Counted from the first letter of the stretch, positions 45,371 through 56,113 are shown. The stretch is 64,000 bases of DNA from CALOCN01 sp942491735 (GCA_942491735.1 CALOCN010000008.1:186001-250000), one strand, 5' to 3'. The notes: a model not told the origin generated them from the sequence alone. A program made the numbers and translations.

Positions 45371-46483
45371 CTAGGCTTCCGGTAGTCGAAGGGGCATCAC
45401 CAGACAGAGAAGATCCTCGCCCTCTTCCATGGAGGCGGGAATGAAAAGCCCGGGACTGGTGGGGGTGTTGAGTTCGACGCGGACCTGTTCGGACTGCATG
45501 GTCCGAAGCGCTTCCAGGAGGTAGGCCGCGTTGTAGCCGACCGCGATGGGGTCCCCGGAGTATTCGACCCCGATGGACTCCTGGCCCTCGCCGACGTCCG
45601 CGGTGTTGACGCTGAGTTCCACACGTTCCGGCAACAGGTTCACCTTGACCTGCCGGGTCACGTTGTCGGACAGGATGGACACCCGACGAAGGGACGCAAT
45701 GAGTTCGTCGCGACTCACGTTGTAGGTCTTGGGATTGTCCTTGGGGATGACCTGTTCATAGTTCGGGAAGTTCCCGTCGATCAGTCGGGAGTAGACCGTG
45801 GTTGGACCCACCTCGAAGACGGCGAAATTCTTGCTCACCATCAGGTTGATGGTCTCGTGACCCGCGGCGAGGCGAACGATCTGGTTGAGCGCCTTGGGGG
45901 GAATGATCAGATCACGTCCCTCGAGCCCCTTGAAGTCCCCCTGGAATCTGGCCCGGGACAAACGGTGACCATCGGTTCCGACCAGGGTCAGCGTGCCGTT
46001 CTTGAACTGGACGAGAACCCCGGTGAGCATCTGACGCGTTTCGTCGGTGCTGACCGCGTAGGCCGTCTGCTTGACTGCCTTCTCGAGAACCGCCGAGGGC
46101 AAACCCGCGCGCTTTTCCGCATCCACCTGGGGAAGCTGGGGAAAGTCTTCCGGATCCATCCCGATGATGGTGAAGGAACCGTTGGCGCAGGTCAGCTTCA
46201 CCTTCGAGTCCTTGACCGTGACCTTGACGTCGGCGTCCGGCAACTCCCGGACGATCTCCCCGATACGCTTCGCGGGGACCGTGATGGAACCTTCTTCGTC
46301 CACGCTCGCTTCGCCACGGGTGCGAATCGAGATGTCGAGGTCGGTGGCAACCAGCGTGAGTCCCTCGGTGTCCGCCTCGATCAGAACGTTGGACAGGATG
46401 GGAAGCGTACTCTTGGTTGGTACCGCGCTCACGACGAGCGAAAGGAGCTCCTGCAGAGCTCCCTTGGAAATGGAGAACTTCAT
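45371..46483 (-). CDS. dnaN: DNA polymerase III beta subunit (sliding clamp)
   Basis: The 370-residue product shows three repeats of the clamp fold. It begins with MKFSISKGALQELLSLVVSAVPTKS and ends with the characteristic LVMPLRL segment. It forms the dimeric ring that tethers polymerase III. It heads an operon with the DUF721 gene, gyrB, the DUF523 gene and perhaps the barrel gene. A minus-strand promoter at 46601-46629 gives a leader of about 110 nt. dnaA lies upstream on the same strand, separated by 446 bp that also carry DnaA boxes. Confidence 0.97.
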   Translation of the reverse strand: MKFSISKGALQELLSLVVSAVPTKSTLPILSNVLIEADTEGLTLVATDLDISIRTRGEASVDEEGSITVPAKRIGEIVRELPDADVKVTVKDSKVKLTCANGSFTIIGMDPEDFPQLPQVDAEKRAGLPSAVLEKAVKQTAYAVSTDETRQMLTGVLVQFKNGTLTLVGTDGHRLSRARFQGDFKGLEGRDLIIPPKALNQIVRLAAGHETINLMVSKNFAVFEVGPTTVYSRLIDGNFPNYEQVIPKDNPKTYNVSRDELIASLRRVSILSDNVTRQVKVNLLPERVELSVNTADVGEGQESIGVEYSGDPIAVGYNAAYLLEALRTMQSEQVRVELNTPTSPGLFIPASMEEGEDLLCLVMPLRLPEA

Positions 46484-46600
46484 GCCTCTTCCCCCTCACA
46501 ACGTATTTGACCTGGACGGGATTCCTTGCGTGGCCCCGGGGAGGATACAAATTCGTCCCGGGATCCTGGGATGGATCGATACACACCCCTCGAACTGGCC

Positions 46601-46629
46601 ATTATAGCCGTCACCGCTGAGTCCAACAA
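46601..46629 (-). promoter_or_regulatory. dnaN operon promoter
   Basis: On the minus strand, TTGTTG (46624-46629) and a perfect TATAAT (46601-46606) are separated by exactly 17 bp. Start is expected near 46594. The 8-bp dyad at 46630-46659 lies immediately upstream of the -35. Confidence 0.7.
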
Positions 46630-46659
46630 GCATCAAGCAGCGTGCTAAGCACTTGATGC
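46630..46659. repeat. Inverted repeat upstream of the dnaN promoter
   Basis: GCATCAAG (46630-46637) and CTTGATGC (46652-46659) are perfect complements, with a second small dyad GTGC-TAA-GCAC inside. Its position beside the -35 suggests a protein-binding site, or a terminator-like cruciform for dnaA mRNA; no T-run follows. Confidence 0.5.
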
Positions 46660-46700
46660 GATAGCTGTTATCCGTGATCCCGGGGTCCGGATGTCCCGGG

Positions 46701-46924
46701 TTCTCCACAGGACTCCGGTCTTACTGTTTTCGTGTTAAAGAACTAGGGGTAGTAGTAGGGGATCTGGATATGGGGAGAACCGGCGTCGGAATCCCCCAAC
46801 TCGTTACGGCTGCCTGTTTGGGTACACCCGTTTCATCCCCAAAGTCCCCACGATCACTCCCCGATTACCCCCGGTTCGTGCACTGCACTCCACCCGTCCT
46901 GTGGAGTACTCGGGGTTATCCACG
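46701..46924. other. DnaA-box cluster between dnaA and dnaN
   Basis: The 446-bp dnaA-dnaN gap (46484-46929) holds TTCTCCACA (46701-46709) and TTATCCACG (46916-46924), each one mismatch from the TTATCCACA consensus. Apart from these, the dnaN promoter and the dyad, I see no gene in it. In several bacteria a second origin subregion sits here. Confidence 0.5.
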
Positions 46925-46929
46925 GTGAA

Positions 46930-48303
<1,374 letters not shown>

Positions 48304-48419
48304 GACGGGGGGGCTCCTTTTGGGGTCGGGACCGCCCTGGCCGATGCCGGTTCGGCGAGGACGGCAGATTTCGGGAGTGGCAGGCCAAGTTGGCGGCCGA
48401 AGCCGCCAAGGGCACGCAC

Positions 48420-48715
48420 AACCTGTCCACAAATGTGGAAATCAGGCTAACTTCTTTTAAGTTGGGTATTTAGGCCGTCTGGGGTTGCGAACACCACACC
48501 AGGTTATCCACAGAAGATTGGACTTGGACTGGTTGGGTGCGAAAATCACCGCAACTCCTTGTTCAAAAGCGAGTTAAGATCGCGACCAATGCTTGGCTGA
48601 CGACCTGAATCTAGCGTTGGCGCAGAATAGCATGCGTCCTCAGGGTATCCACAAGAGCAAATCCAAGCCTTTGTGAAATTCTATAACATGAACTAAAACA
48701 ATAGCTTACAGCCCG
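48420..48715. other. Probable chromosomal origin of replication (oriC)
   Basis: The 657 bp between dnaA and rpmH (48304-48960) contain no gene. A perfect TTATCCACA lies at 48504-48512, GTATCCACA at 48645-48653, and a relaxed CTGTCCACA at 48423-48431. Two AT-rich patches (48448-48474 and 48669-48710) could unwind. Genes on either side point away from here, and parS sites lie 8 kb to the right. These features together support oriC, but the exact unwinding element is a guess. Confidence 0.75.
48504..48512 (+). promoter_or_regulatory. Consensus DnaA box
   Basis: TTATCCACA matches the DnaA-box consensus TTATNCACA at all nine positions. It is the best box in the presumed origin. Confidence 0.8.
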
Positions 48716-48834
48716 TGATCTCGCGTCAGAAATCACTGGAAGCCGGTGAAACGGCTCGCGAGTGAAAGATATTTTCTAGGGTGACCCGCGGGAACGAAAT
48801 CCGCCCCAGGGAGACCTTCCCCAATCCCTTTCTT

Positions 48835-48861
48835 GACCGGTACGGACCGGTAGACTAGTCT
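48835..48861 (+). promoter_or_regulatory. Repeat-rich rpmH promoter region
   Basis: GACCGGTA occurs twice (48835-48842 and 48845-48852), followed by the perfect 10-bp palindrome AGACTAGTCT (48852-48861). TTGACC at 48833 could be a -35 with TAGTCT at 48855 as -10 (16-bp spacer). The palindrome would overlap that -10, so a repressor or other regulator may bind here. Confidence 0.4.
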
Positions 48862-48960
48862 CCTCGGTCGACTTTCCATACCGGCTTGGCGCCTCGGCGC
48901 CGCAGTCCGCCCGCCCCGCGGTGGACCGAACTCATCCCGATCAGGGGGACAGATAGACCC

Positions 48961-49095
48961 ATGAAACGCACCTTCCAGCCACATAATAAGCGGCGCAAGA
49001 AGAAGCATGGTTTCCGCGCGCGCATGAAGACCAAGGCAGGCCGTTTGATCCTGAAGCGCCGTCGCGCAAAAGGCCGAGCTCGGCTCAGCGCCTAG
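48961..49095 (+). CDS. rpmH: 50S ribosomal protein L34
   Basis: The 44-residue product is almost all Arg, Lys and small residues and has the invariant L34 start MKRTFQPHNKRRKKKHGFRARM. It is part of the large ribosomal subunit. A GGGGGA precedes the ATG. It lies directly beside the origin, with rnpA following, which is the conserved order in bacteria. Confidence 0.97.
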   Translation: MKRTFQPHNKRRKKKHGFRARMKTKAGRLILKRRRAKGRARLSA

Positions 49096-49115
49096 CTTGA
49101 ACCTCGGTGTCCGGT

Positions 49116-49487
49116 ATGCCACCGGAGCGCCGATTCCGTCCCGCCGACCGAATCCGCTCCTCAGCGGAGTACGACCGGGTCTTTCGCAACCGCAATGCCT
49201 ACCCCGGGCGTTTTCTTGTTCTGCACGTCCTTCCCTCGGGCGATGATCCGGTTCGCGTCGGTGTCGTTGCGGGCCGTCGTGTCGGCAATGCAGTGCGCCG
49301 GAATCGCGCCAAGCGTCTTCTGCGCGAGACGTTTCGTCGCAACCGGGACGCGTTGCCGAAGACCGGAGTTCTTATCGTCCTGGTAGCGCGCTCGCGTTGC
49401 CCGGATGCCAATCGCATCGAGGTGGAAGCGGAATACCGCCAACTCCTTGAACGTGCCGGAATCGGAACCTCGCGGGAGACCCAGTAG
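49116..49487 (+). CDS. rnpA: Ribonuclease P protein component
   Basis: The 123-residue product contains the RNR motif of the family (VGNAVRRNRAKRLLRETFR) and a basic N-terminal helix; it binds RNase P RNA and aids 5' maturation of tRNAs. The ATG at 49116 was chosen; an in-frame GTG at 49107 is also possible and neither has a clear Shine-Dalgarno. yidD follows 4 bp after the stop. The RNase P RNA gene itself is not visible in the window. Confidence 0.93.
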   Translation: MPPERRFRPADRIRSSAEYDRVFRNRNAYPGRFLVLHVLPSGDDPVRVGVVAGRRVGNAVRRNRAKRLLRETFRRNRDALPKTGVLIVLVARSRCPDANRIEVEAEYRQLLERAGIGTSRETQ

Positions 49488-49491
49488 GATC

Positions 49492-49788
49492 ATGACCGAC
49501 CCAGGCGGGACCCATGGCAACGGATTCCCCGGCAATCCTGTCGCGAGGGTTGCCATCGCCCTGATCCGCGGGTACCGACTCCTGCTTTCCCCCCTTCTTC
49601 CCGCGTCCTGTCGTTTTGTCCCGACTTGCTCCCAGTACACCGAAGAGGCCATCCGATGCCACGGCGTGCTGCGGGGGGGTTGGATGGGACTCGGACGAAT
49701 CCTGCGTTGTCACCCGTTTCATCCGGGTGGTTTTGATCCCGTAGCACCACGGGGTGGTGTTGCGCCGAACGGAAAACAAAATGGATAA
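49492..49788 (+). CDS. yidD: Membrane protein insertion efficiency factor YidD
   Basis: The 98-residue product has the signature CRFVPTCSQYTEEAI followed by GWMGLGRILRCHPFHPGGFDPV, typical of YidD, with three conserved cysteines. It assists YidC-dependent insertion of membrane proteins at the cytoplasmic face. The ATG at 49492 follows the rnpA stop closely; its end overlaps the yidC start by 8 bp, so the two are translationally coupled. Confidence 0.95.
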   Translation: MTDPGGTHGNGFPGNPVARVAIALIRGYRLLLSPLLPASCRFVPTCSQYTEEAIRCHGVLRGGWMGLGRILRCHPFHPGGFDPVAPRGGVAPNGKQNG

Positions 49789-51454
49789 GCGCCTCGTTCT
49801 GGCGGTGGGACTCTCCGCCGTGGTTCTCATCGTCTTCCAGACACTTTTTGCCCCGGAACCCCCGGTGAAGACGCCGTTGCCGGACCCGTCGGTGGAGACG
49901 CAGGCACCCAGCGGGTCCTCGACGGATCCGGTTCGAAACCCGGCTGCTCCAAGCTACTCGGCGGAGGAGGAAGCGCGACCCGAGTCGGCCCCCGCCGGCA
50001 CCGCATTCGATGCGGCGGCCGATGAAGAAACGTTCGAGTACACCACCGAGACCCTGCGGGTGGTGTTTTCCAATCGCGGTGGCCGCGTGCTGTCGGTGGA
50101 GTTGCTCGGGTTCCCCGGGCCGGTCCGCACCAGCCCCGTGCAGTTGGTCCGGGATCCCTCGGGCGAGCTCTCCACACGCATCGAGTCCCCGTCGGGAACC
50201 CTCGACTTCGGGGAGACGCTCTTCAGCGCGCGGGAAGAGACCGGGTCGGGCGGCGCACGACGCATCGTGTTCGATGCCCGCGACGACGCGGGCCTGAGCG
50301 TGAAGAAGACCTACACGCTTCCCGCGACGGGATATCTCCTGGACCTCGACGTGCAGATCGAGGGAGCCGAGGCGGGGGCCGCCCACGTCATCGTGTGGCG
50401 GGGCGGGGTGCCCCACGGCGAAGCGGGAGACAAGCTCTACGACCAGTCGGCCGGAACCATCGCGCTCCTGGGCAAGGATCGGGAGACCCTACGACCGGGT
50501 TCGTTCAAGAAGGAGCCATGGAAGGAAGTGCAGGGCACGGTCGGGTGGGCGGGCGTGCGCAACAAGTACTTCGCCGCCATTATTATTCCGCCCCAGGAAG
50601 CGTCCAGTCGGATCATCGCCACCGGGGACCCGGTGCGCAAGATCACCGGGGTCGAGATTCCCATTCCGATTCTCAGCGGCAGCACGGCCCAGTCGTTTCA
50701 TCTCTATCTGGGACCGCTCGAGCACGGGCGGCTGAAAGCACACGGCTACGGTCTCGACGGCGCGGTGGATCTCGGTTGGAACGTGTTCCGGCCCCTTTCC
50801 AGCTCGCTCCTCACCGCGATGACCTGGATGTACGGGTTCATTCCCAACTACGGCATCATCATCATTCTCATCTCGGTGTTGACCAAGATCCTGTTCTACC
50901 CGCTGACCAAGTCCAGCCTGCGCAGCATGCGCAAGATGCAGGAACTCCAGCCCCAGATGACCGCGCTCCGGGACAAGTACAAGAAGGACCCGCAGAAGAT
51001 GCAGGCGGAAACCATGGCGCTGTACAAGCAGCACAAGGTCAATCCGCTGGGGGGGTGTCTCCCCATGCTCGTGCAGATGCCGGTCTTCTTTGCCCTCTAT
51101 TCGGTATTGTCCAACAGCATTGCCATGCGTGGCGCCCCGTTCTTCCTGTGGATGAATGACCTTTCGGTTCCGGAGACGTTGTTTTCCCTGGGCCCCATCC
51201 CCGTGCACGTGCTGCCCATCATCATGTTCGGCACCAGCCTCCTGCAGGCCAAGCTGACCCCTACCGGGGCCGATCCGCGACAGAAGATGATGGGATACAT
51301 GATGCCGGCGGTTCTGCTGTTCATCTTCTATTCGTTCCCGGCGGGTCTGAACCTCTACTGGACGGTCAACAACATCCTCCAGGTCGGGCAGCAATGGATG
51401 ATCCACCGGGAGTTCCCGACCCCAGCGGCGACACCCACCACCACCACGGCGTAA
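49781..51454 (+). CDS. yidC: Membrane protein insertase YidC
   Basis: The 557-residue product has an N-terminal membrane helix (about 4-22), a proline-rich linker, a large periplasmic domain (about 80-335) and the conserved five-helix insertase core (about 337-550). This is the Gram-negative form of YidC, with the extended periplasmic domain. It inserts and folds inner-membrane proteins alone or with Sec. A GGAAAA lies before the ATG at 49781. jag follows with 4 bp between. Confidence 0.96.
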   Translation: MDKRLVLAVGLSAVVLIVFQTLFAPEPPVKTPLPDPSVETQAPSGSSTDPVRNPAAPSYSAEEEARPESAPAGTAFDAAADEETFEYTTETLRVVFSNRGGRVLSVELLGFPGPVRTSPVQLVRDPSGELSTRIESPSGTLDFGETLFSAREETGSGGARRIVFDARDDAGLSVKKTYTLPATGYLLDLDVQIEGAEAGAAHVIVWRGGVPHGEAGDKLYDQSAGTIALLGKDRETLRPGSFKKEPWKEVQGTVGWAGVRNKYFAAIIIPPQEASSRIIATGDPVRKITGVEIPIPILSGSTAQSFHLYLGPLEHGRLKAHGYGLDGAVDLGWNVFRPLSSSLLTAMTWMYGFIPNYGIIIILISVLTKILFYPLTKSSLRSMRKMQELQPQMTALRDKYKKDPQKMQAETMALYKQHKVNPLGGCLPMLVQMPVFFALYSVLSNSIAMRGAPFFLWMNDLSVPETLFSLGPIPVHVLPIIMFGTSLLQAKLTPTGADPRQKMMGYMMPAVLLFIFYSFPAGLNLYWTVNNILQVGQQWMIHREFPTPAATPTTTTA

Positions 51455-51458
51455 TCCG

Positions 51459-52130
51459 ATGAACGAACCGATCACCGAGCAGGGTGTACCCGGCGGAGTG
51501 ACCTTCGAGGCGCTTTCGGTCGAGGAGGCCATCGACACCGGTCTGGAACAGTTGGGTCTGGAACGCACCGAGGCCGAGGTCCTGGTACTGGACAAGGGTT
51601 CCCGGGGTTTCCTCGGGCTGGGAGCCAAGCCGGCCCGGGTCCAGGTGGGCTGGTCCGTGGATGCGGAGTCGGGACTGAAAGAGGCGGCGACAACCCTTCT
51701 CACCCTCATGGGTCTGGGGGGCGAGGTGGATGTCACGCAGTGCGGTCGTGAAGTCCAGGTCACCTTCAGGACCGGCGAATCCGATGGCCTGCTGATCGGG
51801 CGCAAGGGTGAAACCCTGCAGGCCATGCAGCACATCCTGACCCGGATCGCGGGGCGGCGTTTCGATGGACGGACTCCCGAGATCACCGTGGATGTGGCGG
51901 GGTACCGCGAGCGACGGGCGGAACAACTGCGACAGCTTGCCCTGACTCTCGCGAAGCGCGTGGAGCGGACCGGCCGGCGCGCCATGACCGAGCCGTTGCC
52001 GGCAGGCGAACGCCGCATCGTTCACCGCCTGGTCGCGGAGCTTCCCGACGTGCAGAGCCACACCGCGGGACAGGGATCGCAGAAGCGGGTAATCCTCACT
52101 CCCGCACGGGGCCAGGGCCCGTCGGCGTGA
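51459..52130 (+). CDS. jag: Jag/KhpB RNA-binding protein
   Basis: The 223-residue product has the expected three parts: the Jag N-terminal domain (about 12-62, including GSRGFLGLGAKPA), a KH domain with the GRKGE loop at 114-118, and a C-terminal R3H domain (ERRIVHRL near 190). Jag/KhpB binds RNA and, in several bacteria, affects cell division and envelope synthesis. It follows yidC in the conserved order and is probably co-transcribed with it. Confidence 0.93.
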   Translation: MNEPITEQGVPGGVTFEALSVEEAIDTGLEQLGLERTEAEVLVLDKGSRGFLGLGAKPARVQVGWSVDAESGLKEAATTLLTLMGLGGEVDVTQCGREVQVTFRTGESDGLLIGRKGETLQAMQHILTRIAGRRFDGRTPEITVDVAGYRERRAEQLRQLALTLAKRVERTGRRAMTEPLPAGERRIVHRLVAELPDVQSHTAGQGSQKRVILTPARGQGPSA

Positions 52131-52146
52131 GCGCGGCCGAACCATC

Positions 52147-53520
52147 GTGTCACACGCACATTTCAGCGACGTCATCGCCGCACTGGCAACTCCACCGGGG
52201 ACAAGCGCGGTAGCTCTTCTTCGGTTGAGCGGAACGGGAGCGATCGAGCTCGTGGACTGCGTGTTCCGTGGGCGCAGGTCGCTGAGCGGCATGAAGGGCT
52301 ACGAAGGCGCGCACGGATTCCTGGTCCGGGAAGAGCGGGAGATCGACGAGGTCGTGATCTGGGTCTACCGGGCGCCGGCCTCGTTTACCGGCGAGGACAT
52401 GATCGAAATCGGGTGTCATGGCGGAAGCATTCCGGCACGACGGGCCCTGGAGGTCCTGCGCGAGGTCGGGGCCCGGCCGGCGTCGCCCGGGGAGTTCAGT
52501 CGCCGCGCCTTTCTCAACGGACGGATGGATCTTTGCCAGGCGGAAGCGGTAGCGGACCTCATCGCCGCGAACGGTCGCAGGGCCCAGGAGTTGGCCCTCC
52601 ATCAGCTCGAGGGGGGACTCTCGTCGCGGCTTGCGGAGATCTCCGGTGACATCCGTGATGCGCTGGTGCGGATCGAGGCGCACCTGGATTTTGGTGAGGA
52701 TGTGCCCGAGGCACCCGACCAGAACGCGTTGGCCATGGGGCTGGCGGAGTCCCGCTCGCGACTGGCTGCCCTGGCCGAAACCTTCTCGAGGTCGCGACGC
52801 CTGCGGGAGGGCATCACGGTGGCCCTGGTCGGGCGTCCCAATGTCGGCAAGTCATCCCTGCTCAACCGCCTTGCGGATGAAGACCGGGCGTTGGTACACG
52901 CGTCGCCCGGAACCACCCGCGATCTGGTGGATATCGGCGTTGAGTGGGCCGGGATCCCGGTCCGCCTTGTCGACACCGCAGGAATCCGCGAAGCGGCCCA
53001 TCCGGTCGAGGATGCGGGGATGGAGCGGGCTCGATCCCTGGCCGCGGTGGCCGACCGGGTGCTATGGGTCGTCGATGCTTCCACCGCGCCGACCCCCGAA
53101 GACCTTGAGATGGCGGCGTCGCTGGATCGGGACCGGGTGCTGTTGGTGCGAAACAAGTCGGATCTGGGGGGTGACGATATGTGGGTGAATATTCACACAC
53201 CCTCCGTCGCTACTAGCGCTCTCACTGGGGTCGGGGTTGTTGACCTTCGGAACAGCTTGGAACTGCATATAGAACAGTCAATTATCGGTGTGGCCGACAC
53301 GGAGTCGGTGGTTGTGACCTCGGAACGACACGCGCACCATCTGGAAACGGCCCTGGTCGCTATGGATCGGGCGCGGGCCGTCCTGGCAGAGAGGCGCCCG
53401 TTGGAGTTGGGCGGTGCTGACCTGCATCGCGCCCTTGCTGCGCTGGCGGCTATAACGGGTGAACGGGCGTCGGACCAGGTGCTGGATGAGATCTTCGCTC
53501 GTTTCTGCATTGGGAAGTAG
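52147..53520 (+). CDS. mnmE: tRNA modification GTPase MnmE
   Basis: The 457-residue product has the N-terminal tetrahydrofolate-binding domain, a helical domain and an inserted G domain with the P-loop G229RPNVGKSS and the switch DTAGI. The C-terminal FCIGK motif, with the catalytic cysteine, is intact. With MnmG, encoded 15 bp downstream, it makes the carboxymethylaminomethyl group on wobble U34 of certain tRNAs. The start is GTG at 52147. Confidence 0.97.
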   Translation: MSHAHFSDVIAALATPPGTSAVALLRLSGTGAIELVDCVFRGRRSLSGMKGYEGAHGFLVREEREIDEVVIWVYRAPASFTGEDMIEIGCHGGSIPARRALEVLREVGARPASPGEFSRRAFLNGRMDLCQAEAVADLIAANGRRAQELALHQLEGGLSSRLAEISGDIRDALVRIEAHLDFGEDVPEAPDQNALAMGLAESRSRLAALAETFSRSRRLREGITVALVGRPNVGKSSLLNRLADEDRALVHASPGTTRDLVDIGVEWAGIPVRLVDTAGIREAAHPVEDAGMERARSLAAVADRVLWVVDASTAPTPEDLEMAASLDRDRVLLVRNKSDLGGDDMWVNIHTPSVATSALTGVGVVDLRNSLELHIEQSIIGVADTESVVVTSERHAHHLETALVAMDRARAVLAERRPLELGGADLHRALAALAAITGERASDQVLDEIFARFCIGK

Positions 53521-53535
53521 GAGAGAGGCCCAGGG

Positions 53536-55440
53536 ATGATGGAACAGTACGACGTCGTGGTGATTGGCGCCGGCCATGCGGGCTGCGAGGCGGCGTCCGC
53601 GTCCGCGCGCATGGGACAACGCACGCTCCTGCTCACCCTCACCCTCGACACAGTGGCTCAAATGTCCTGCAACCCGGCCATCGGCGGTGTGGGAAAGGGG
53701 CAAATGGTCCGGGAGATCGATGCGCTGGGCGGATTGATGGGGCGTGCCATCGATGCGACCGGGATTCAGTTCCGCATTCTCAATCGGAGCAAGGGCCCCG
53801 CTGTGCATTCTCCGCGGGCTCAGGCGGACAAGCTCGCCTATCAACGGTTCGTCCGGCGCGTGATCGAATCCACACCGGGCCTGGATCTGCGTCAAGGACA
53901 GGTGACCGAGATCCTGATGGATGGCGGCAAGGTGACCGGGGTGGGATTGCAGAGCGGTCGGCGGATCGGCTGCCGGGCGCTGATCATCACGCCGGGGACC
54001 TTTCTGGCCGGCCAGATTCACCTGGGGGACGTGCAGTACCCCGGTGGGCGTAGTGGGGAGATCTCCGCTCCGCGGCTTGCGGATTCCCTGCGGCAGATCG
54101 GGTTTCGCCTTGGGCGCATGAAGACCGGCACCCCACCGCGGCTGCACCGTCGGAGCGTAGAGCTGGATCGCCTTGAGTTGCAGCCGGGTGATGATCCCCC
54201 GGAGCCGTTCTCGCACTTCACCGATCGGCTCGACGTGGAGCAAATCCCGTGTTGGATCACGCGAACCACGCCTGAGACCCACCGGGTGATCCAGGAAAAC
54301 CTGCACTTGTCGCCGCTCTATTCCGGACAGATCACTGGGGTAGGGCCGCGCTATTGCCCCTCCATCGAGGACAAGGTCAAGAAGTTCCCTGACCGGCCCA
54401 ACCACCAGATCTTCATTGAGCCGGAAGGACGGGACACGGACGAGCTCTATGTGAACGGACTGTCGACCAGCCTTCCGGAGGAGGTGCAGGCGGAAATCCT
54501 GCACACGATCCCTGGGCTCGAGCAGGCCGAGATGCTTCGCCCCGGATATGCCGTGGAGTACGACTTCGTGCACCCGGAGCAACTGCGCCCCAACCTGGAA
54601 ACCAAGCGAATCGAGGGGCTGTTCCTGGCCGGTCAGATCAACGGAACGACCGGCTACGAGGAAGCCGCGGCACAGGGACTCCTCGCCGGGATCAACGCGG
54701 CACTGAAGCTCTCGGGGCGTTCCGAGCTGATCCTCAAGCGCTGGGAGGCATATGTCGGCGTCCTGGTGGATGATCTGGTGACCCTGGGCACCGAGGAGCC
54801 CTATCGGATGTTCACCTCCCAGTCGGAGTATCGCCTTCTGCTGCGCTCCGACAACGCGGATGAGCGCTTGATGGCTCACGGGGCGCGGTTGGGGCTGGTG
54901 TCCGGCGAGGATCACAAGAGGTGGGTCGATCGACGTGTAGGCATCCGAGAAGAGCGGGACCGCCTGGCTACGCGATCCGTTTCGCTTCAGAAGGCCGCGT
55001 CCGCGATCCCAGGGCTCGAGGGGGGGGCAACCGATCGCTCCCAGACCCTGGAAGAGTTGCTGCGGCGTCCCGAGGTCACGTACGCCTCCCTGAACCCTCT
55101 CCTGGATGGTCCCCTCCCTATGGAGGACGGTAGACGTCTGGAGATCGAGGTGAAGTACGAGGGGTACATCCGACGCGAAATGGAATCCCTGGAGCGCCTC
55201 AAGGCCATGGAGCGGCAACATATCCCCTCGGCGGCGTGGGATCGGTCCTTGCGCGGGATCTCGAACGAGGGCCGGGAAGCCCTGCTGCGCGTTCAGCCCC
55301 ACAGCGTGGGACAAGCGTCGCGCGTCCGAGGAGTGTCGCCGGCGGACGTCAGCGTTCTCGTGATTCGCCTCGAGGAGATGCGTCGGGAGGGCCACGAAGC
55401 GCCGGTTTCCCGGCTGGGTGACGAGGTCGAGGGCGAATGA
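53536..55440 (+). CDS. mnmG: tRNA uridine-5-carboxymethylaminomethyl modification enzyme MnmG
   Basis: The 634-residue product has an N-terminal FAD-binding GAGHAG motif (residues 11-16), followed by the CNPAIGGVGKGQMVREIDALGG block that is diagnostic for MnmG/GidA. It partners with MnmE in U34 modification. The double ATG at 53536 and 53539 leaves the exact start open. It overlaps rsmG by 4 bp (ATGA). Confidence 0.97.
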   Translation: MMEQYDVVVIGAGHAGCEAASASARMGQRTLLLTLTLDTVAQMSCNPAIGGVGKGQMVREIDALGGLMGRAIDATGIQFRILNRSKGPAVHSPRAQADKLAYQRFVRRVIESTPGLDLRQGQVTEILMDGGKVTGVGLQSGRRIGCRALIITPGTFLAGQIHLGDVQYPGGRSGEISAPRLADSLRQIGFRLGRMKTGTPPRLHRRSVELDRLELQPGDDPPEPFSHFTDRLDVEQIPCWITRTTPETHRVIQENLHLSPLYSGQITGVGPRYCPSIEDKVKKFPDRPNHQIFIEPEGRDTDELYVNGLSTSLPEEVQAEILHTIPGLEQAEMLRPGYAVEYDFVHPEQLRPNLETKRIEGLFLAGQINGTTGYEEAAAQGLLAGINAALKLSGRSELILKRWEAYVGVLVDDLVTLGTEEPYRMFTSQSEYRLLLRSDNADERLMAHGARLGLVSGEDHKRWVDRRVGIREERDRLATRSVSLQKAASAIPGLEGGATDRSQTLEELLRRPEVTYASLNPLLDGPLPMEDGRRLEIEVKYEGYIRREMESLERLKAMERQHIPSAAWDRSLRGISNEGREALLRVQPHSVGQASRVRGVSPADVSVLVIRLEEMRREGHEAPVSRLGDEVEGE

Positions 55441-56060
55441 CCGACCGCGAAACCTTTGTGTCGTGGCTGGGCGATACGTACCCGAACCTCGATGAGGATG
55501 CGCGGGCCCGGTTGCTTCAGTACGGGGAACTCCTGCGGTCATCCTCCCCCAGGTCGGGCCTGGTTGCCCGCGGTGACCTTCCCCGGCTGTACATGCGACA
55601 TCTGGCCGAGTGCTCAGACCCCGCCTTCATCCAGGCCCTCCCGGAGGGGGGGCAGGTCGTGGATGTGGGAAGCGGGGCGGGCCTACCCGGGATCCCGCTG
55701 GCGATTCTCCGACCGGACCTGCAGGTCACGCTCCTGGAGCCCCGCCACAAGCGAGGGGCGTTCCTTGAGCGAAGCCTGCTGGCCCTCAAGCTGACCCACG
55801 CGGAAGTTCGAATCGGGACCCTCGAGGACGCGGCGCGGTCCGAATGGGGGCCGTGGGACGGGGTGGTCTCTCGGGCACTCGCCTGGACGCCCCCGCTGGT
55901 CGTGGCCTTGGAATGCGTCACCCGGAAGGGCCCACTGATCCGGTTTGGGGCCCCGGTGGCGCCGGAAGGGATCGAAACGATCGAGATCGCCACCAACCCG
56001 GAGCGCGCGGTTCAGGTGTGGCCAAGAGAGCGGTGGAGCGACCTCGGGACCAAGGCCTGA
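55437..56060 (+). CDS. rsmG: 16S rRNA (guanine-N7) methyltransferase RsmG
   Basis: The 207-residue product is a class I SAM-dependent methyltransferase. The motif VVDVGSGAGLPGIPLAI (about 73-89) binds SAM, and LLEPRHKRGAFL follows as motif II. RsmG methylates G527 of 16S rRNA. The start overlaps the mnmG stop as ATGA, a typical gid operon arrangement. It is the last gene before the parS and parAB region. Confidence 0.94.
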   Translation: MTDRETFVSWLGDTYPNLDEDARARLLQYGELLRSSSPRSGLVARGDLPRLYMRHLAECSDPAFIQALPEGGQVVDVGSGAGLPGIPLAILRPDLQVTLLEPRHKRGAFLERSLLALKLTHAEVRIGTLEDAARSEWGPWDGVVSRALAWTPPLVVALECVTRKGPLIRFGAPVAPEGIETIEIATNPERAVQVWPRERWSDLGTKA

Positions 56061-56082
56061 ACGCACGCCCCCCCCATGGACC

Positions 56083-56100
56083 ATGTTTCACGTGAAACAT
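56083..56100. promoter_or_regulatory. parS site 1
   Basis: ATGTTTCACGTGAAACAT is an 18-bp perfect palindrome whose 16-bp core equals the ParB binding consensus TGTTTCACGTGAAACA. It lies 330 bp upstream of parA. Confidence 0.95.
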
Positions 56101-56113
56101 CGGAACAACCCAA

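Noticed and set aside
43312..45444. 710-residue plus-strand ORF opposite gyrB
   Set aside because: It is an antisense frame of gyrB and the DUF721 gene with no recognisable motifs.
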